Shown piece after piece: positions 1 through 5,084 of a stretch of 6,154 nt of DNA. The notes beneath the pieces were generated by a model. The model had not been told where the DNA came from. It saw only the letters and a list, made by a program, of their open reading frames with translations, and did no database searches. Source of the stretch: Chloroflexota bacterium. GTDB taxonomy: Bacteria > Chloroflexota > Dehalococcoidia > DSTF01 > JACRBR01. Position 1 is the first letter of the stretch. Each line of letters begins with the position of its first letter. The stretch is taken from the NCBI GenBank assembly GCA_021813085.1, contig JAKAMA010000160.1, positions 1 through 6,154 on the forward strand. The letters run 5' to 3'. Made by a program: the position numbers and the translations under genes.

Positions 1-10
1 ACGCGCCCGC

Positions 11-95
11 GTAGGGCCGCCGCTTGCCGCGCCCCCGGCGGTACCCCGCCGGGCGGACGCGCGTGCGTACGGGCGCCGCTTGCCGCGCCCCCGGC
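11..95. repeat. Direct repeat, two copies 56 bp apart
   Basis: A 21-bp sequence (GCCGCTTGCCGCGCCCCCGGC) occurs identically at 19-39 and 75-95. Similarity extends left: the copies are preceded by GTAGGGCC (11-18) and GTACGGGC (67-74). This is seen directly. The copies sit among palindromes downstream of the exported-protein gene. With only two units, the spacing does not indicate a CRISPR array; a partly duplicated intergenic repeat element is the simplest reading. Confidence 0.75.
34..53. repeat. Palindrome, 8-bp stem with 4-nt loop
   Basis: CCCGGCGG (34-41) is the exact reverse complement of CCGCCGGG (46-53), with loop TACC. It overlaps the end of the first 21-bp direct-repeat copy. No T-run follows on either strand, so an intrinsic terminator is not indicated. 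Confidence 0.6.
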
Positions 96-110
96 ACGCG
101 GGCGCCCGTA
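68..110. repeat. Inverted repeat, 10-bp arms, 23-nt spacer
   Basis: TACGGGCGCC (68-77) pairs exactly with GGCGCCCGTA (101-110). The spacer contains most of the second 21-bp direct-repeat copy and a small internal GCCG/CGGC stem (82-85 with 92-95). The right arm shares GTA (108-110) with the next palindrome, so the two full hairpins cannot form together. Confidence 0.6.
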
Positions 111-135
111 GGGGCGCAACGCCTTGCGCCCCTAC
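108..135. repeat. Perfect 12-bp palindrome (REP-like)
   Basis: GTAGGGGCGCAA (108-119) and TTGCGCCCCTAC (124-135) are exact reverse complements around loop CGCC. This is the strongest hairpin in the window. It lies 27 bp beyond the stop codon of the minus-strand exported-protein gene and could cap the 3' end of its transcript. No U-run follows, so it looks like a REP-type intergenic palindrome and not a classical terminator. Its left arm begins with GTAGGGNCG, which also occurs at 11-19 and 3302-3310. Confidence 0.75.
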
Positions 136-162
136 CCCCCAACGCCTACCGCTGGCGGACCT

Positions 163-1341
163 CTACGGCGTGCCGGTCCCCGTCGCCGCGGGCGAGGGCG
201 TCGCGGTCGCCGGTCGCGGCGTCGCCGTCCGGCTCGGTGTTGGCGTCTGGCTCGGCGTCGGCGTCTGGCTGGGCGCGGCCGTCGGTGTCGGCGTGTTCGT
301 CGGGGTGTTCGCCGGCGTGCTCGTCGCCGTGCCGGTGGCCGTCGCCGTGCCCGTGGGAATCGCCGTCGCCGTCGGCAGAGGCGGCGGCTGCGGTGCCAGC
401 CCGGCGGGGTTCTGGCCCAGATAGTAGAGCGTCTCGTAGCGCGTCACACCGTAGCGCCAGACAGAGATCGTGCCCATGCCGTCGTCCCACGCGCGCCGCA
501 CGAAGCGCGGGAACGTCGCCGGGTTCACGCAGCCGCCCTGGCCGACGGGGATGATCTGGCGGTCATAGCGCGAGAGCACCTGCCGCGTCGCGTCCAGCAG
601 GAACTCCGGCGTGATGCCGCCCGGCCCGGCGACATAGCCCGCCGCCGCGTAGCGGTCGATGTTCGGCTGCGAGTTGAACGTGTCCCAGTAGATCTGCGGC
701 GCGATGCCGTCGGTGAAGGTCACGAACTGGTCCATGGGCACGAGATACACGCGCCACGGCCGCGGGTCGATCGAGATCTCGACGCGCCCGTAGGCGCTGC
801 CCGCACGCAGCACGTTGCCGTAGGCCACCGCATCGGCCGCGCTCCCGTACCAGAACCCGGAGCCGCCTTCGACGTCGAGCGTCAGGCTGCGCGCGCCGGC
901 CCTCAGCACGGCCACCGCCATCAGCGCCTCGTTCGTCGGGTTGGCGCCGCTCACGACGCACCAGGCGTGGAACGGCACGCCGCGGCTCTCGAAGAAGTTG
1001 GCGAGCGTCCGCACCTGCGCCGGCCCGCTTACCGCCATCGGATGCGGGTCGTACGTCGACATCCAGTCGGTGCCGTCGTGCGTCTTCACCATGACGCCGA
1101 GGCGGTTGGCCGCGAGGTTCGCGGCGATCTGCGCCGGCTCACCGTCTGTGGAGAACTGCCAGACCCAGACGCGGTGCTGGGGCGGGCCCGAGTTCTTCGC
1201 CTGCACCACCCGCCGCACGATCGCCGGGTCGCACTGCGCGCCCATGGTCGCGATCGCCGCGCCCCCGAGCGTCACCGCCGCGGCGCCTGCCAGGAATCGC
1301 CGCCGGTCCAGCCGGCGCGCGAGGATGCTCTCCTCCCCCAT
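163..1341 (-). CDS. Tat-exported glycosidase-like protein with Thr/Pro-rich tail
   Basis: The product has 392 residues from the start chosen here. ATG at 1341 is preferred because AGGAGG lies 7 nt upstream; in-frame ATGs at 1362 and 1374 lie on or upstream of that site. Residues 9-20 carry a twin-arginine signal (RRLDRRRFLAG), followed by an Ala/Gly-rich hydrophobic stretch to about residue 36. A Cys at 37 is preceded by GAQ, which is not a good lipobox. Residues about 57-300 alternate strand-like and helical stretches as in a TIM barrel. An LDVEGG motif places Asp156 and Glu158 at a strand end, resembling the acidic DxE of GH25-type lysozyme folds, and QIYWD (about 217-220) is another likely active-site strand. 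Residues 317-392 are almost all Thr, Pro, Ala and Ser, a flexible linker or possible glycosylation region with no sorting motif or final membrane helix. Export by Tat is well supported. Hydrolase activity is inferred, and the exact family is not recognised. Confidence 0.8.
   Translation of the reverse strand: MGEESILARRLDRRRFLAGAAAVTLGGAAIATMGAQCDPAIVRRVVQAKNSGPPQHRVWVWQFSTDGEPAQIAANLAANRLGVMVKTHDGTDWMSTYDPHPMAVSGPAQVRTLANFFESRGVPFHAWCVVSGANPTNEALMAVAVLRAGARSLTLDVEGGSGFWYGSAADAVAYGNVLRAGSAYGRVEISIDPRPWRVYLVPMDQFVTFTDGIAPQIYWDTFNSQPNIDRYAAAGYVAGPGGITPEFLLDATRQVLSRYDRQIIPVGQGGCVNPATFPRFVRRAWDDGMGTISVWRYGVTRYETLYYLGQNPAGLAPQPPPLPTATAIPTGTATATGTATSTPANTPTNTPTPTAAPSQTPTPSQTPTPSRTATPRPATATPSPAATGTGTP
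217..270 (-). repeat. Three 18-bp tandem units coding SxTxTP
   Basis: Three in-frame 18-bp units lie at 217-234, 235-252 and 253-270. On the minus strand they encode SQTPTP, SQTPTP and SRTATP in the tail of the exported protein. The units differ at a few positions, mostly in the copy at 217-234. Recent tandem duplication within a low-complexity tail is likely, and this tract may vary in length between strains. Confidence 0.8.
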
Positions 1342-1348
1342 TCCACTT

Positions 1349-1354
1349 CCTCCT
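1349..1354 (-). promoter_or_regulatory. Strong Shine-Dalgarno deciding the exported-protein start
   Basis: The minus strand reads AGGAGG here, 7 nt before ATG at 1341. The two upstream in-frame ATGs (1362, 1374) would place this site inside the coding region, so it decides for the shorter protein, which also puts the Tat arginines close to the N-terminus as expected. Confidence 0.85.
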
Positions 1355-1379
1355 GCATCCATGCCCCGCCACATCCAAG

Positions 1380-1417
1380 CCGCTAGGCTACCAGAGAATA
1401 TCGATCCTGCCTAGCGG
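1380..1417 (-). promoter_or_regulatory. Perfect 9-bp inverted repeat flanking a candidate -10
   Basis: CCGCTAGGC (1380-1388) and GCCTAGCGG (1409-1417) are exact reverse complements separated by 20 nt. The spacer holds TATTCT on the minus strand (1395-1400), a 4/6 match to a sigma70 -10 box, about 55 bp upstream of the exported-protein start. I see no convincing -35. The arrangement could be a dimeric repressor operator over a promoter, or a leader hairpin. The symmetry is seen; the role is inferred. Confidence 0.35.
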
Positions 1418-1565
1418 GCGATGACCCTGATCCGCCGGGAAATCGCGCGGGCATGGGAAGATTCGATACGTCAGCGCCCGTGCATCGACCGTCTCAAGGC
1501 TGTGCGTCCCTGGACTGGCGTCGCGCAGCGGAATGCGATCGCGGCGTCGCGCGATGCGCGCGCGC

Positions 1566-2567
1566 TCAGGCGCCGGCGATGCCGCCGATCATCTCGTCGA
1601 GCAGCACGATGAACTCGCACGTCACCTCGGTGCGGACGGCGCCGGTCGTGTAGCCGCCGGTGTTGTCCCAGGCGCCCTCGGGTGTCTGCTGCGCGATGAG
1701 CGCGCGGCCGACGCGCGCGGCCAGGTCGAAATAGCGCTCCTCGCCGCTCAGGCCGTAGATGAGGGCGGCGCCCCAGCCGACCTTGCCGACCTGCGCCGTC
1801 TCGTACATCTCGTCGAGCACGTTGAACGCCAGCCCGAGGTATCGCTTCCCCAGCTCGGCCCACTCCCGGTCGCCGGTCGCCATCGACAGGCGGGCGAGGA
1901 ACGCCGCGGCGATGCCCATGTTGAAGTACATCTGGCGCCGCGTGTCGGAGCGGATCGAGAACAGCCGCTGGCGGTCTTCCGGAAACTCCGTCCGCAGGCC
2001 GACGCCCGGCTTGTAGGCGAAGAACAGCTCGTGCTCCGGGTCCGGCTGCGCCTCCCACACGGTGCGCAGGAACCGCCCGACGTTCCTCGCCTCGGCGATG
2101 CGGCCGGTGAAGAGGCAGGCGTTCCCGCCCTGGGAGCTGCACAGCACATCCTGCGGCGCGTCTTCGCGGTCGCGCTGGATGCGGAAGCCGCCGTCCTCGG
2201 CGTGCTGGAGCAGCAGCAGGAAGTCCATCGCCCGCGCGGTGATGTCGAAGCGCCCCAGCTTCTGGGCGCCGCAGATCAGCCAGGCATTCGGATAGGCGTA
2301 GCTGTAGTTGTGGCCGTCGCCGCGCAGCGGCCCGGCGAAGTCGCCGTCCTCCGTCAGCACGTTGCGCGCGACCCAGGAAGCGAGGCGGTGTCCCGCCTCG
2401 GCCTGGCCGCCCGCGGCGAGCGCCCAGAGGGCCTTGTAGTACGGCGCCAGGCCCTCCTCCTCCGGGTTGCCGACGGCGCCATCGCGGCGCAGTTGTGTCA
2501 TCAGGTAGCCGATCCCCCGCGCGCGCGCCTGCTGGAGTTCATGGAGCAGCGAGGTCTGGACGATCAT
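1566..2567 (-). CDS. Alpha/alpha-toroid protein with QW-like repeats, function unknown
   Basis: The product has 333 residues with no signal peptide or membrane segment, so it is probably cytosolic. The ATG at 2567 is chosen because GAGGTG lies 6 nt upstream. The frame stays open further upstream, but that part runs through the divergent promoter region. Three stretches resemble the QW repeats of squalene cyclase/prenyltransferase toroids: GIGYLMTQLRRDGAVG near residues 18-33, FLLLLQHAEDGGF near 116-128, and ALIAQQTPEGAW near 289-300. Repeated helical blocks between them fit an (alpha/alpha)6 barrel. The DxDD and DxDDTA catalytic motifs of terpene cyclases are absent, so a terpene cyclase is not supported; sugar-processing toroid enzymes are an alternative. 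Asp/Glu- and aromatic-rich segments (GDGHNYSYAYPNAW, 83-96) could line a pocket. The gene lies 224 bp upstream of the Tat-protein start on the same strand, too far to claim an operon. I do not recognise a named family. Confidence 0.75.
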   Translation of the reverse strand: MIVQTSLLHELQQARARGIGYLMTQLRRDGAVGNPEEEGLAPYYKALWALAAGGQAEAGHRLASWVARNVLTEDGDFAGPLRGDGHNYSYAYPNAWLICGAQKLGRFDITARAMDFLLLLQHAEDGGFRIQRDREDAPQDVLCSSQGGNACLFTGRIAEARNVGRFLRTVWEAQPDPEHELFFAYKPGVGLRTEFPEDRQRLFSIRSDTRRQMYFNMGIAAAFLARLSMATGDREWAELGKRYLGLAFNVLDEMYETAQVGKVGWGAALIYGLSGEERYFDLAARVGRALIAQQTPEGAWDNTGGYTTGAVRTEVTCEFIVLLDEMIGGIAGA

Positions 2568-2573
2568 GGGACG

Positions 2574-2579
2574 CACCTC
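2574..2579 (-). promoter_or_regulatory. Shine-Dalgarno for the toroid protein
   Basis: The minus strand reads GAGGTG 6 nt before ATG at 2567. This supports the start at 2567 over the open upstream extension that would cross the divergent gene's promoter and start codon. Confidence 0.75.
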
Positions 2580-2612
2580 ATCGGGATCCGTTGGGCGAGT
2601 GATGCCGTTGCC

Positions 2613-2618
2613 ATCATA
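2613..2618 (-). promoter_or_regulatory. Candidate -10 box for the toroid protein
   Basis: The minus strand reads TATGAT (5/6 match to TATAAT), 45 nt upstream of the start at 2567, a suitable distance. The hexamer 17 nt further upstream (AGCCGC) does not resemble a -35 box, so this is only a candidate. Confidence 0.3.
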
Positions 2619-2666
2619 GCGCAGGGCGTCCCCACGCGGCTGCCGGCGCATCGTAGACACCCCGCG

Positions 2667-2696
2667 TTGTAGGCGCCTCCCGGACAGGGCTATAAT
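2667..2696 (+). promoter_or_regulatory. Sigma70-type promoter of the zinc-ribbon gene
   Basis: A perfect TATAAT lies at 2691-2696, standing out in this GC-rich sequence. TTGTAG at 2667-2672 lies 18 nt upstream and matches the first three bases of the -35 consensus. Transcription would begin near 2703, giving a leader of about 30 nt before GTG at 2734. Confidence 0.75.
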
Positions 2697-2721
2697 CGAA
2701 GGACGCGGTAACCCGCCGCGA

Positions 2722-2729
2722 GGGAGGTG
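2722..2729 (+). promoter_or_regulatory. Shine-Dalgarno before a GTG start
   Basis: GGGAGGTG with core GGAGG at 2723-2727 lies 6 nt before GTG at 2734. It supports GTG as the start codon; no ATG occurs nearby in frame. Confidence 0.8.
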
Positions 2730-2733
2730 CGTC

Positions 2734-3279
2734 GTGCAGATCGACTGGGACAAGACCATCGATGACATCTTCGCCGACAAGCTCGCCTGCCCCCGCTGCG
2801 GCTCGCTGAAGACGACGCTGGTCGCCGGTTACACGCGCGCCCCCGGCGCCGCCGACTACGCCCCGCGCGTCCACAACTGCAAGAACAAGGAGGAGTGCGA
2901 CGCCCGCCGCCTCGTCATCGTCTGCGAGGGCTGCGCCCGCGAGCTGCGCCTGCGCGCCAACCCCGTCGACCAGGAGGGTATGATGACCCTGCTGATCAAC
3001 GACTGCCGCAAGGACCTCGAAGACTGCCTGGACTACCTCGCCGACTACTGGCAGGAGGACCTCGACGTCGACCCGGGCGACGCCGACAAGCGCCTCGAGG
3101 ACATCGAGCCCGACGTCTACGCCGAAGAGGACGCCTGGCGCCGGAAGCTCGAAGAGGAGTACCTGACCTACCACCGCTGGTTCCGCGAGCACAACGTGCA
3201 CCTGCCGAACCCCGGCTGGCGCGGCGAGTACGTCGAGGAGATCCTCGCCCTCGGCTACACGACGCTGCTGGGAGATTGA
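2734..3279 (+). CDS. Small acidic zinc-ribbon protein, function unknown
   Basis: The product has 181 residues from a GTG start supported by a strong ribosome-binding site and its own promoter. The N-terminal third has CPRC at 19-22 and CEGC at 64-67, the two knuckles expected of a zinc ribbon that binds one zinc ion. His48, Cys49 and Cys55 between the knuckles could hold a second site or decorate the loop. Cys91 and Cys98 lie outside the ribbon. From about residue 88 the protein becomes helical and strongly acidic (many Asp and Glu between 95 and 145), then ends with aromatic-rich segments (YLTYHRWF, 143-150; GYTTLLGD, 174-181). There is no signal peptide or membrane segment. Zinc ribbons of this kind often contact nucleic acids or other proteins, but the acidic C-terminal part argues against simple DNA binding. 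The gene is monocistronic and convergent with hflX. I do not recognise the family. Confidence 0.85.
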   Translation: MQIDWDKTIDDIFADKLACPRCGSLKTTLVAGYTRAPGAADYAPRVHNCKNKEECDARRLVIVCEGCARELRLRANPVDQEGMMTLLINDCRKDLEDCLDYLADYWQEDLDVDPGDADKRLEDIEPDVYAEEDAWRRKLEEEYLTYHRWFREHNVHLPNPGWRGEYVEEILALGYTTLLGD

Positions 3280-3301
3280 CGCCGGCCACCCGCCCCGCGC
3301 G

Positions 3302-3345
3302 GTAGGGACGGGCCCACGTGCCCGCCCGTCGTCGTCTCCCGTCCC
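3302..3345. repeat. GTAGGGNCG palindrome between convergent genes
   Basis: The element begins GTAGGGACG (3302-3310). GACGGGC (3307-3313) pairs with GCCCGTC (3324-3330) across a 10-nt loop, and alternatively GGGACGGG (3305-3312) pairs with CCCGTCCC (3338-3345). It lies 22 bp after the zinc-ribbon stop codon and 30 bp beyond the hflX stop codon, so it may block read-through in both directions. No T-run is present. The shared GTAGGGNCG start links it to the elements at 11 and 108. Confidence 0.6.
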
Positions 3346-3375
3346 ATCACGCCTTCCGATCGCGCCCTGCCACGC

Positions 3376-4563
3376 TCACGGCACCGCGGCCCGCGCCCCG
3401 TCGATCACCTCCACCAGCTTCGCGCGCAACAGGTCGAGGCCCCAGCGCCTCTCCGCCGACACCAGCACCGCACCGGGGATGTTCGCCGCCAGCGACTGCT
3501 GGAAGCCGGCGATCTCGTCGAGCGAGCGCGGCGCGCGGCCGTCGGCGTCGGCCAGCGCATCGACCTTGTTCAGCGCCGTCACGCGCGGCTTGCCGGCGAG
3601 CCCCAGGTCCGCCAGCGTATCCTCGACGGTCTGGCTCTGCCGCGCCGCGTCCGGGTGGGTGATGTCGACGACGTGCAGTAGCACCGCCGCGTCGGCCAGC
3701 TCTTCGAGCGTGGCGCGGAACGCCGCGACGAGCTGCGTCGGCAGCTTCTGGATGAAGCCCACGGTGTCCGTCAGCAGGGCCGGGTGCAGGTCGTCGAGCT
3801 GGATGCGCCGCGTCAGCGGGTCGAGCGTCGCGAAGAGCCGGTCCTGCACGAAGACGGCGTCGTCGCGCGTCAGCGCGCGCATCAGCGTGCTCTTGCCCGC
3901 GTTCGTGTAGCCGACGAGCGCCACCACCGGAATCCCCTCCCGCTCGCGCCGGCGGCGATACAGCGCCCGCTGCCTGCGCACGTCCTCGATGTCCTCTTTG
4001 AGCTTCGTGATGCGCTTGCGGACGAGCCGCCGGTCCGTCTCGATCTGCGTCTCGCCGGGGCCGCGCACGCCGATGGCGCCGGGCGAGCCGCTGCGGCCGC
4101 CGAGCCGTTCGAGGTGGCTCCACTGTCCCTTGAGACGCGGCAGCAGGTACTCGGTCTGCGCCAGCTCGACCTGCAGCCGCCCCTCCCGCGTCCGCGCGCG
4201 CACGGCGAAGATGTCGAGGATCAGCGCCGTGCGGTCGAGCACCTTCACCGCGAGCGCCCTCTCCAGGTTGCCCTGCTGCGCCGGCGACAGCTCGTCGTCG
4301 AAGAGTACCAGCGTGTAGCCGTCGCCCGCGCGGCGCGCCCTGATCTCGTCGAGCTTGCCCTTGCCGACGTACGTCGCGGGATGCGGCGTCGCGAGCCGCT
4401 GCACGACGCGCCCGGCGACCTCCGCGCCCGCCGTCTCGGCGAGCAGCGCCAGCTCGTCGAGCGAGCGCTGCCCCCGCGCGCCCTCGCGGTCCGCCGTGCG
4501 ATCGACGCCGACGAGCAGCGCGCGTTCGGGCTCAGAGTGCGTCGAATGCAACTGTCGTGGGAT
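3376..4563 (-). CDS. hflX: GTPase HflX
   Basis: HflX is a ribosome-binding GTPase that splits stalled 70S ribosomes, notably after heat stress. Counting from the start chosen here (395 residues), an N-terminal HflX domain spans about 15-190 and includes the family signature GPGETQIETDRR at 168-179 and a helical, Arg/Lys-rich linker. The G domain shows a P-loop GYTNAGKST (218-226), G2 Thr246, G3 DTVG (266-269), G4 NKVD (332-335) and G5 SAE (369-371), all intact. Length is normal for short HflX proteins. The start is unusual: a strong ribosome-binding site at 4571-4578 is followed after 7 nt by an in-frame ATC, with no ATG, GTG or TTG at proper spacing. Canonical alternatives are GTG at 4623 (415 residues, no ribosome-binding site) and TTG at 4551 (391 residues, 19 nt from the site). 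The gene is probably transcribed alone, about 250 bp downstream of the DUF2283 gene. Identity is certain; the start is not. Confidence 0.95.
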   Translation of the reverse strand: MPRQLHSTHSEPERALLVGVDRTADREGARGQRSLDELALLAETAGAEVAGRVVQRLATPHPATYVGKGKLDEIRARRAGDGYTLVLFDDELSPAQQGNLERALAVKVLDRTALILDIFAVRARTREGRLQVELAQTEYLLPRLKGQWSHLERLGGRSGSPGAIGVRGPGETQIETDRRLVRKRITKLKEDIEDVRRQRALYRRRREREGIPVVALVGYTNAGKSTLMRALTRDDAVFVQDRLFATLDPLTRRIQLDDLHPALLTDTVGFIQKLPTQLVAAFRATLEELADAAVLLHVVDITHPDAARQSQTVEDTLADLGLAGKPRVTALNKVDALADADGRAPRSLDEIAGFQQSLAANIPGAVLVSAERRWGLDLLRAKLVEVIDGARAAVP

Positions 4564-4570
4564 CGTGCAA

Positions 4571-4578
4571 ACCTCCTC
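4571..4578 (-). promoter_or_regulatory. Strong Shine-Dalgarno upstream of hflX
   Basis: The minus strand reads GAGGAGGT. The only in-frame codons within normal spacing are TGC, ACG (4566-4564) and ATC (4563-4561, 7 nt away). The site therefore points to a non-canonical start, or to a base error or mutation in an original ATG. Confidence 0.65.
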
Positions 4579-4656
4579 GATCCGGGGGCAGGTTAGCAGT
4601 TCGACATGACGCGGCGGCGCCACCCCCGCGGATGAAATATCACCCGTGCACTCGGA

Positions 4657-4677
4657 GCGCGGGCCTTCAGCCCGCGC
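4657..4677. repeat. REP-like hairpin, 8-bp stem with CTTCA loop
   Basis: GCGCGGGC (4657-4664) and GCCCGCGC (4670-4677) pair exactly around CTTCA. The element lies in the gap between the DUF2283 gene and hflX. Its sequence differs from the GTAGGGNCG family, and the form GCGGGC-CTTCA-GCCCGC resembles intergenic palindromes I recall from many GC-rich bacterial genomes. No T-run follows. The rest of the gap (4579-4832) shows no clear promoter or gene. Confidence 0.6.
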
Positions 4678-4832
4678 GGGGTTGCGCCGACCGCCCGATA
4701 CGGATCCGTCCGGGCATCAACCAGCGTCTCCACCCGGGACGGGGCGTCCGCCGTCCGCCTTCTAACGTCCAGTATCTGTCCCGTGAACAAGTCTATTCTC
4801 AAAGCAGGCGGCCCGAAGCGAAGCGATGAGCG

Positions 4833-5072
4833 TCAGTTGTCCGCCACGAGGCGCAAGTCTGCGGATACCGGCAGATCGAAGTAATGGTCGCGCAACAGCC
4901 GGGTCGAGAAGAACAGCACTTCCAGCGTCTCGATCTCGCGCGTCTTCGGGTTGAGGCGCGCGACCACCTCATCGCCCAGCTCTTCCGACTCCTGCTCCGG
5001 ATACGGCGCCCGCTTGTTGATGTGCAGGATGTCCGCTTCGCGGTCGTACTGAAACCTCAGCCTCTCGTCCAT
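4833..5072 (-). CDS. DUF2283 family protein
   Basis: The product has 79 residues and starts at ATG 5072, preceded by a weak GAGAG ribosome-binding site 5 nt upstream. The N-terminus FQYDREADILHI (7-18) matches the DUF2283 pattern of an aromatic-Tyr-Asp core followed by xEADxLxI. The middle (about 33-52) follows the usual scheme of acidic residues, a VVARLNPKTREI strand and an ETLEVL strand. The family is a small beta-rich domain of unknown function and is usually shorter; here about 20 residues (RLLRDHYFDL and onward) are added at the C-terminus. No membrane segment or signal peptide is visible. The start codon lies 12 bp after the aminotransferase stop codon, which indicates co-transcription and possibly translational coupling. 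Some DUF2283 genes sit beside toxin-like DUF4258 genes, but no such partner is present here. Confidence 0.85.
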   Translation of the reverse strand: MDERLRFQYDREADILHINKRAPYPEQESEELGDEVVARLNPKTREIETLEVLFFSTRLLRDHYFDLPVSADLRLVADN

Positions 5073-5084
5073 TCGCGCTCTCGT

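Noticed and set aside
11..95. CRISPR array from the repeated 21-mer
   Set aside because: There are only two units, flanking sequence is also similar, and the unit is embedded in other palindromes. No cas gene is present.
1229..1243. Lipoprotein signal at the Cys after the Tat region (ATMGAQC)
   Set aside because: The residue before Cys is Gln, which does not fit the lipobox.
124..1386. Long plus-strand open frame antisense to the exported-protein gene
   Set aside because: The translation is Arg/Ala-rich without any domain pattern, as expected opposite a GC-rich gene. The minus-strand frame has a Tat signal and a strong ribosome-binding site.
1533..2672. Long plus-strand open frame antisense to the toroid gene
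   Set aside because: Low-complexity Arg/Ala/Val-rich translation with no motif; the minus-strand frame has QW-like repeats and its own ribosome-binding site.
2568..2780. N-terminal extension of the toroid protein to 404 residues
   Set aside because: It would cross the promoter and start of the divergent zinc-ribbon gene. The ATG at 2567 has a proper ribosome-binding site, and the extension has no domain character.
2614..3201. Minus-strand open frame opposite the zinc-ribbon gene
   Set aside because: Its Val/Leu/Ala-rich translation mirrors the acidic codons of the real gene; the plus strand has promoter, ribosome-binding site and CxxC pairs.
3784..4596. Plus-strand open frame opposite hflX
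   Set aside because: HflX with all G motifs occupies the other strand; this frame has no recognisable motif.
4770..4810. Promoter-like hexamers upstream of hflX on the minus strand (TTGAGA and GATACT)
   Set aside because: The spacing is 20 nt and the -10 match is 4/6, with more than 200 bp to the hflX start; too weak to report.
4593..4829. Possible small genes on both strands in the gap upstream of hflX
   Set aside because: Translations are Arg/Pro-rich without pattern, have no ribosome-binding site, and run through the hairpin at 4657-4677.
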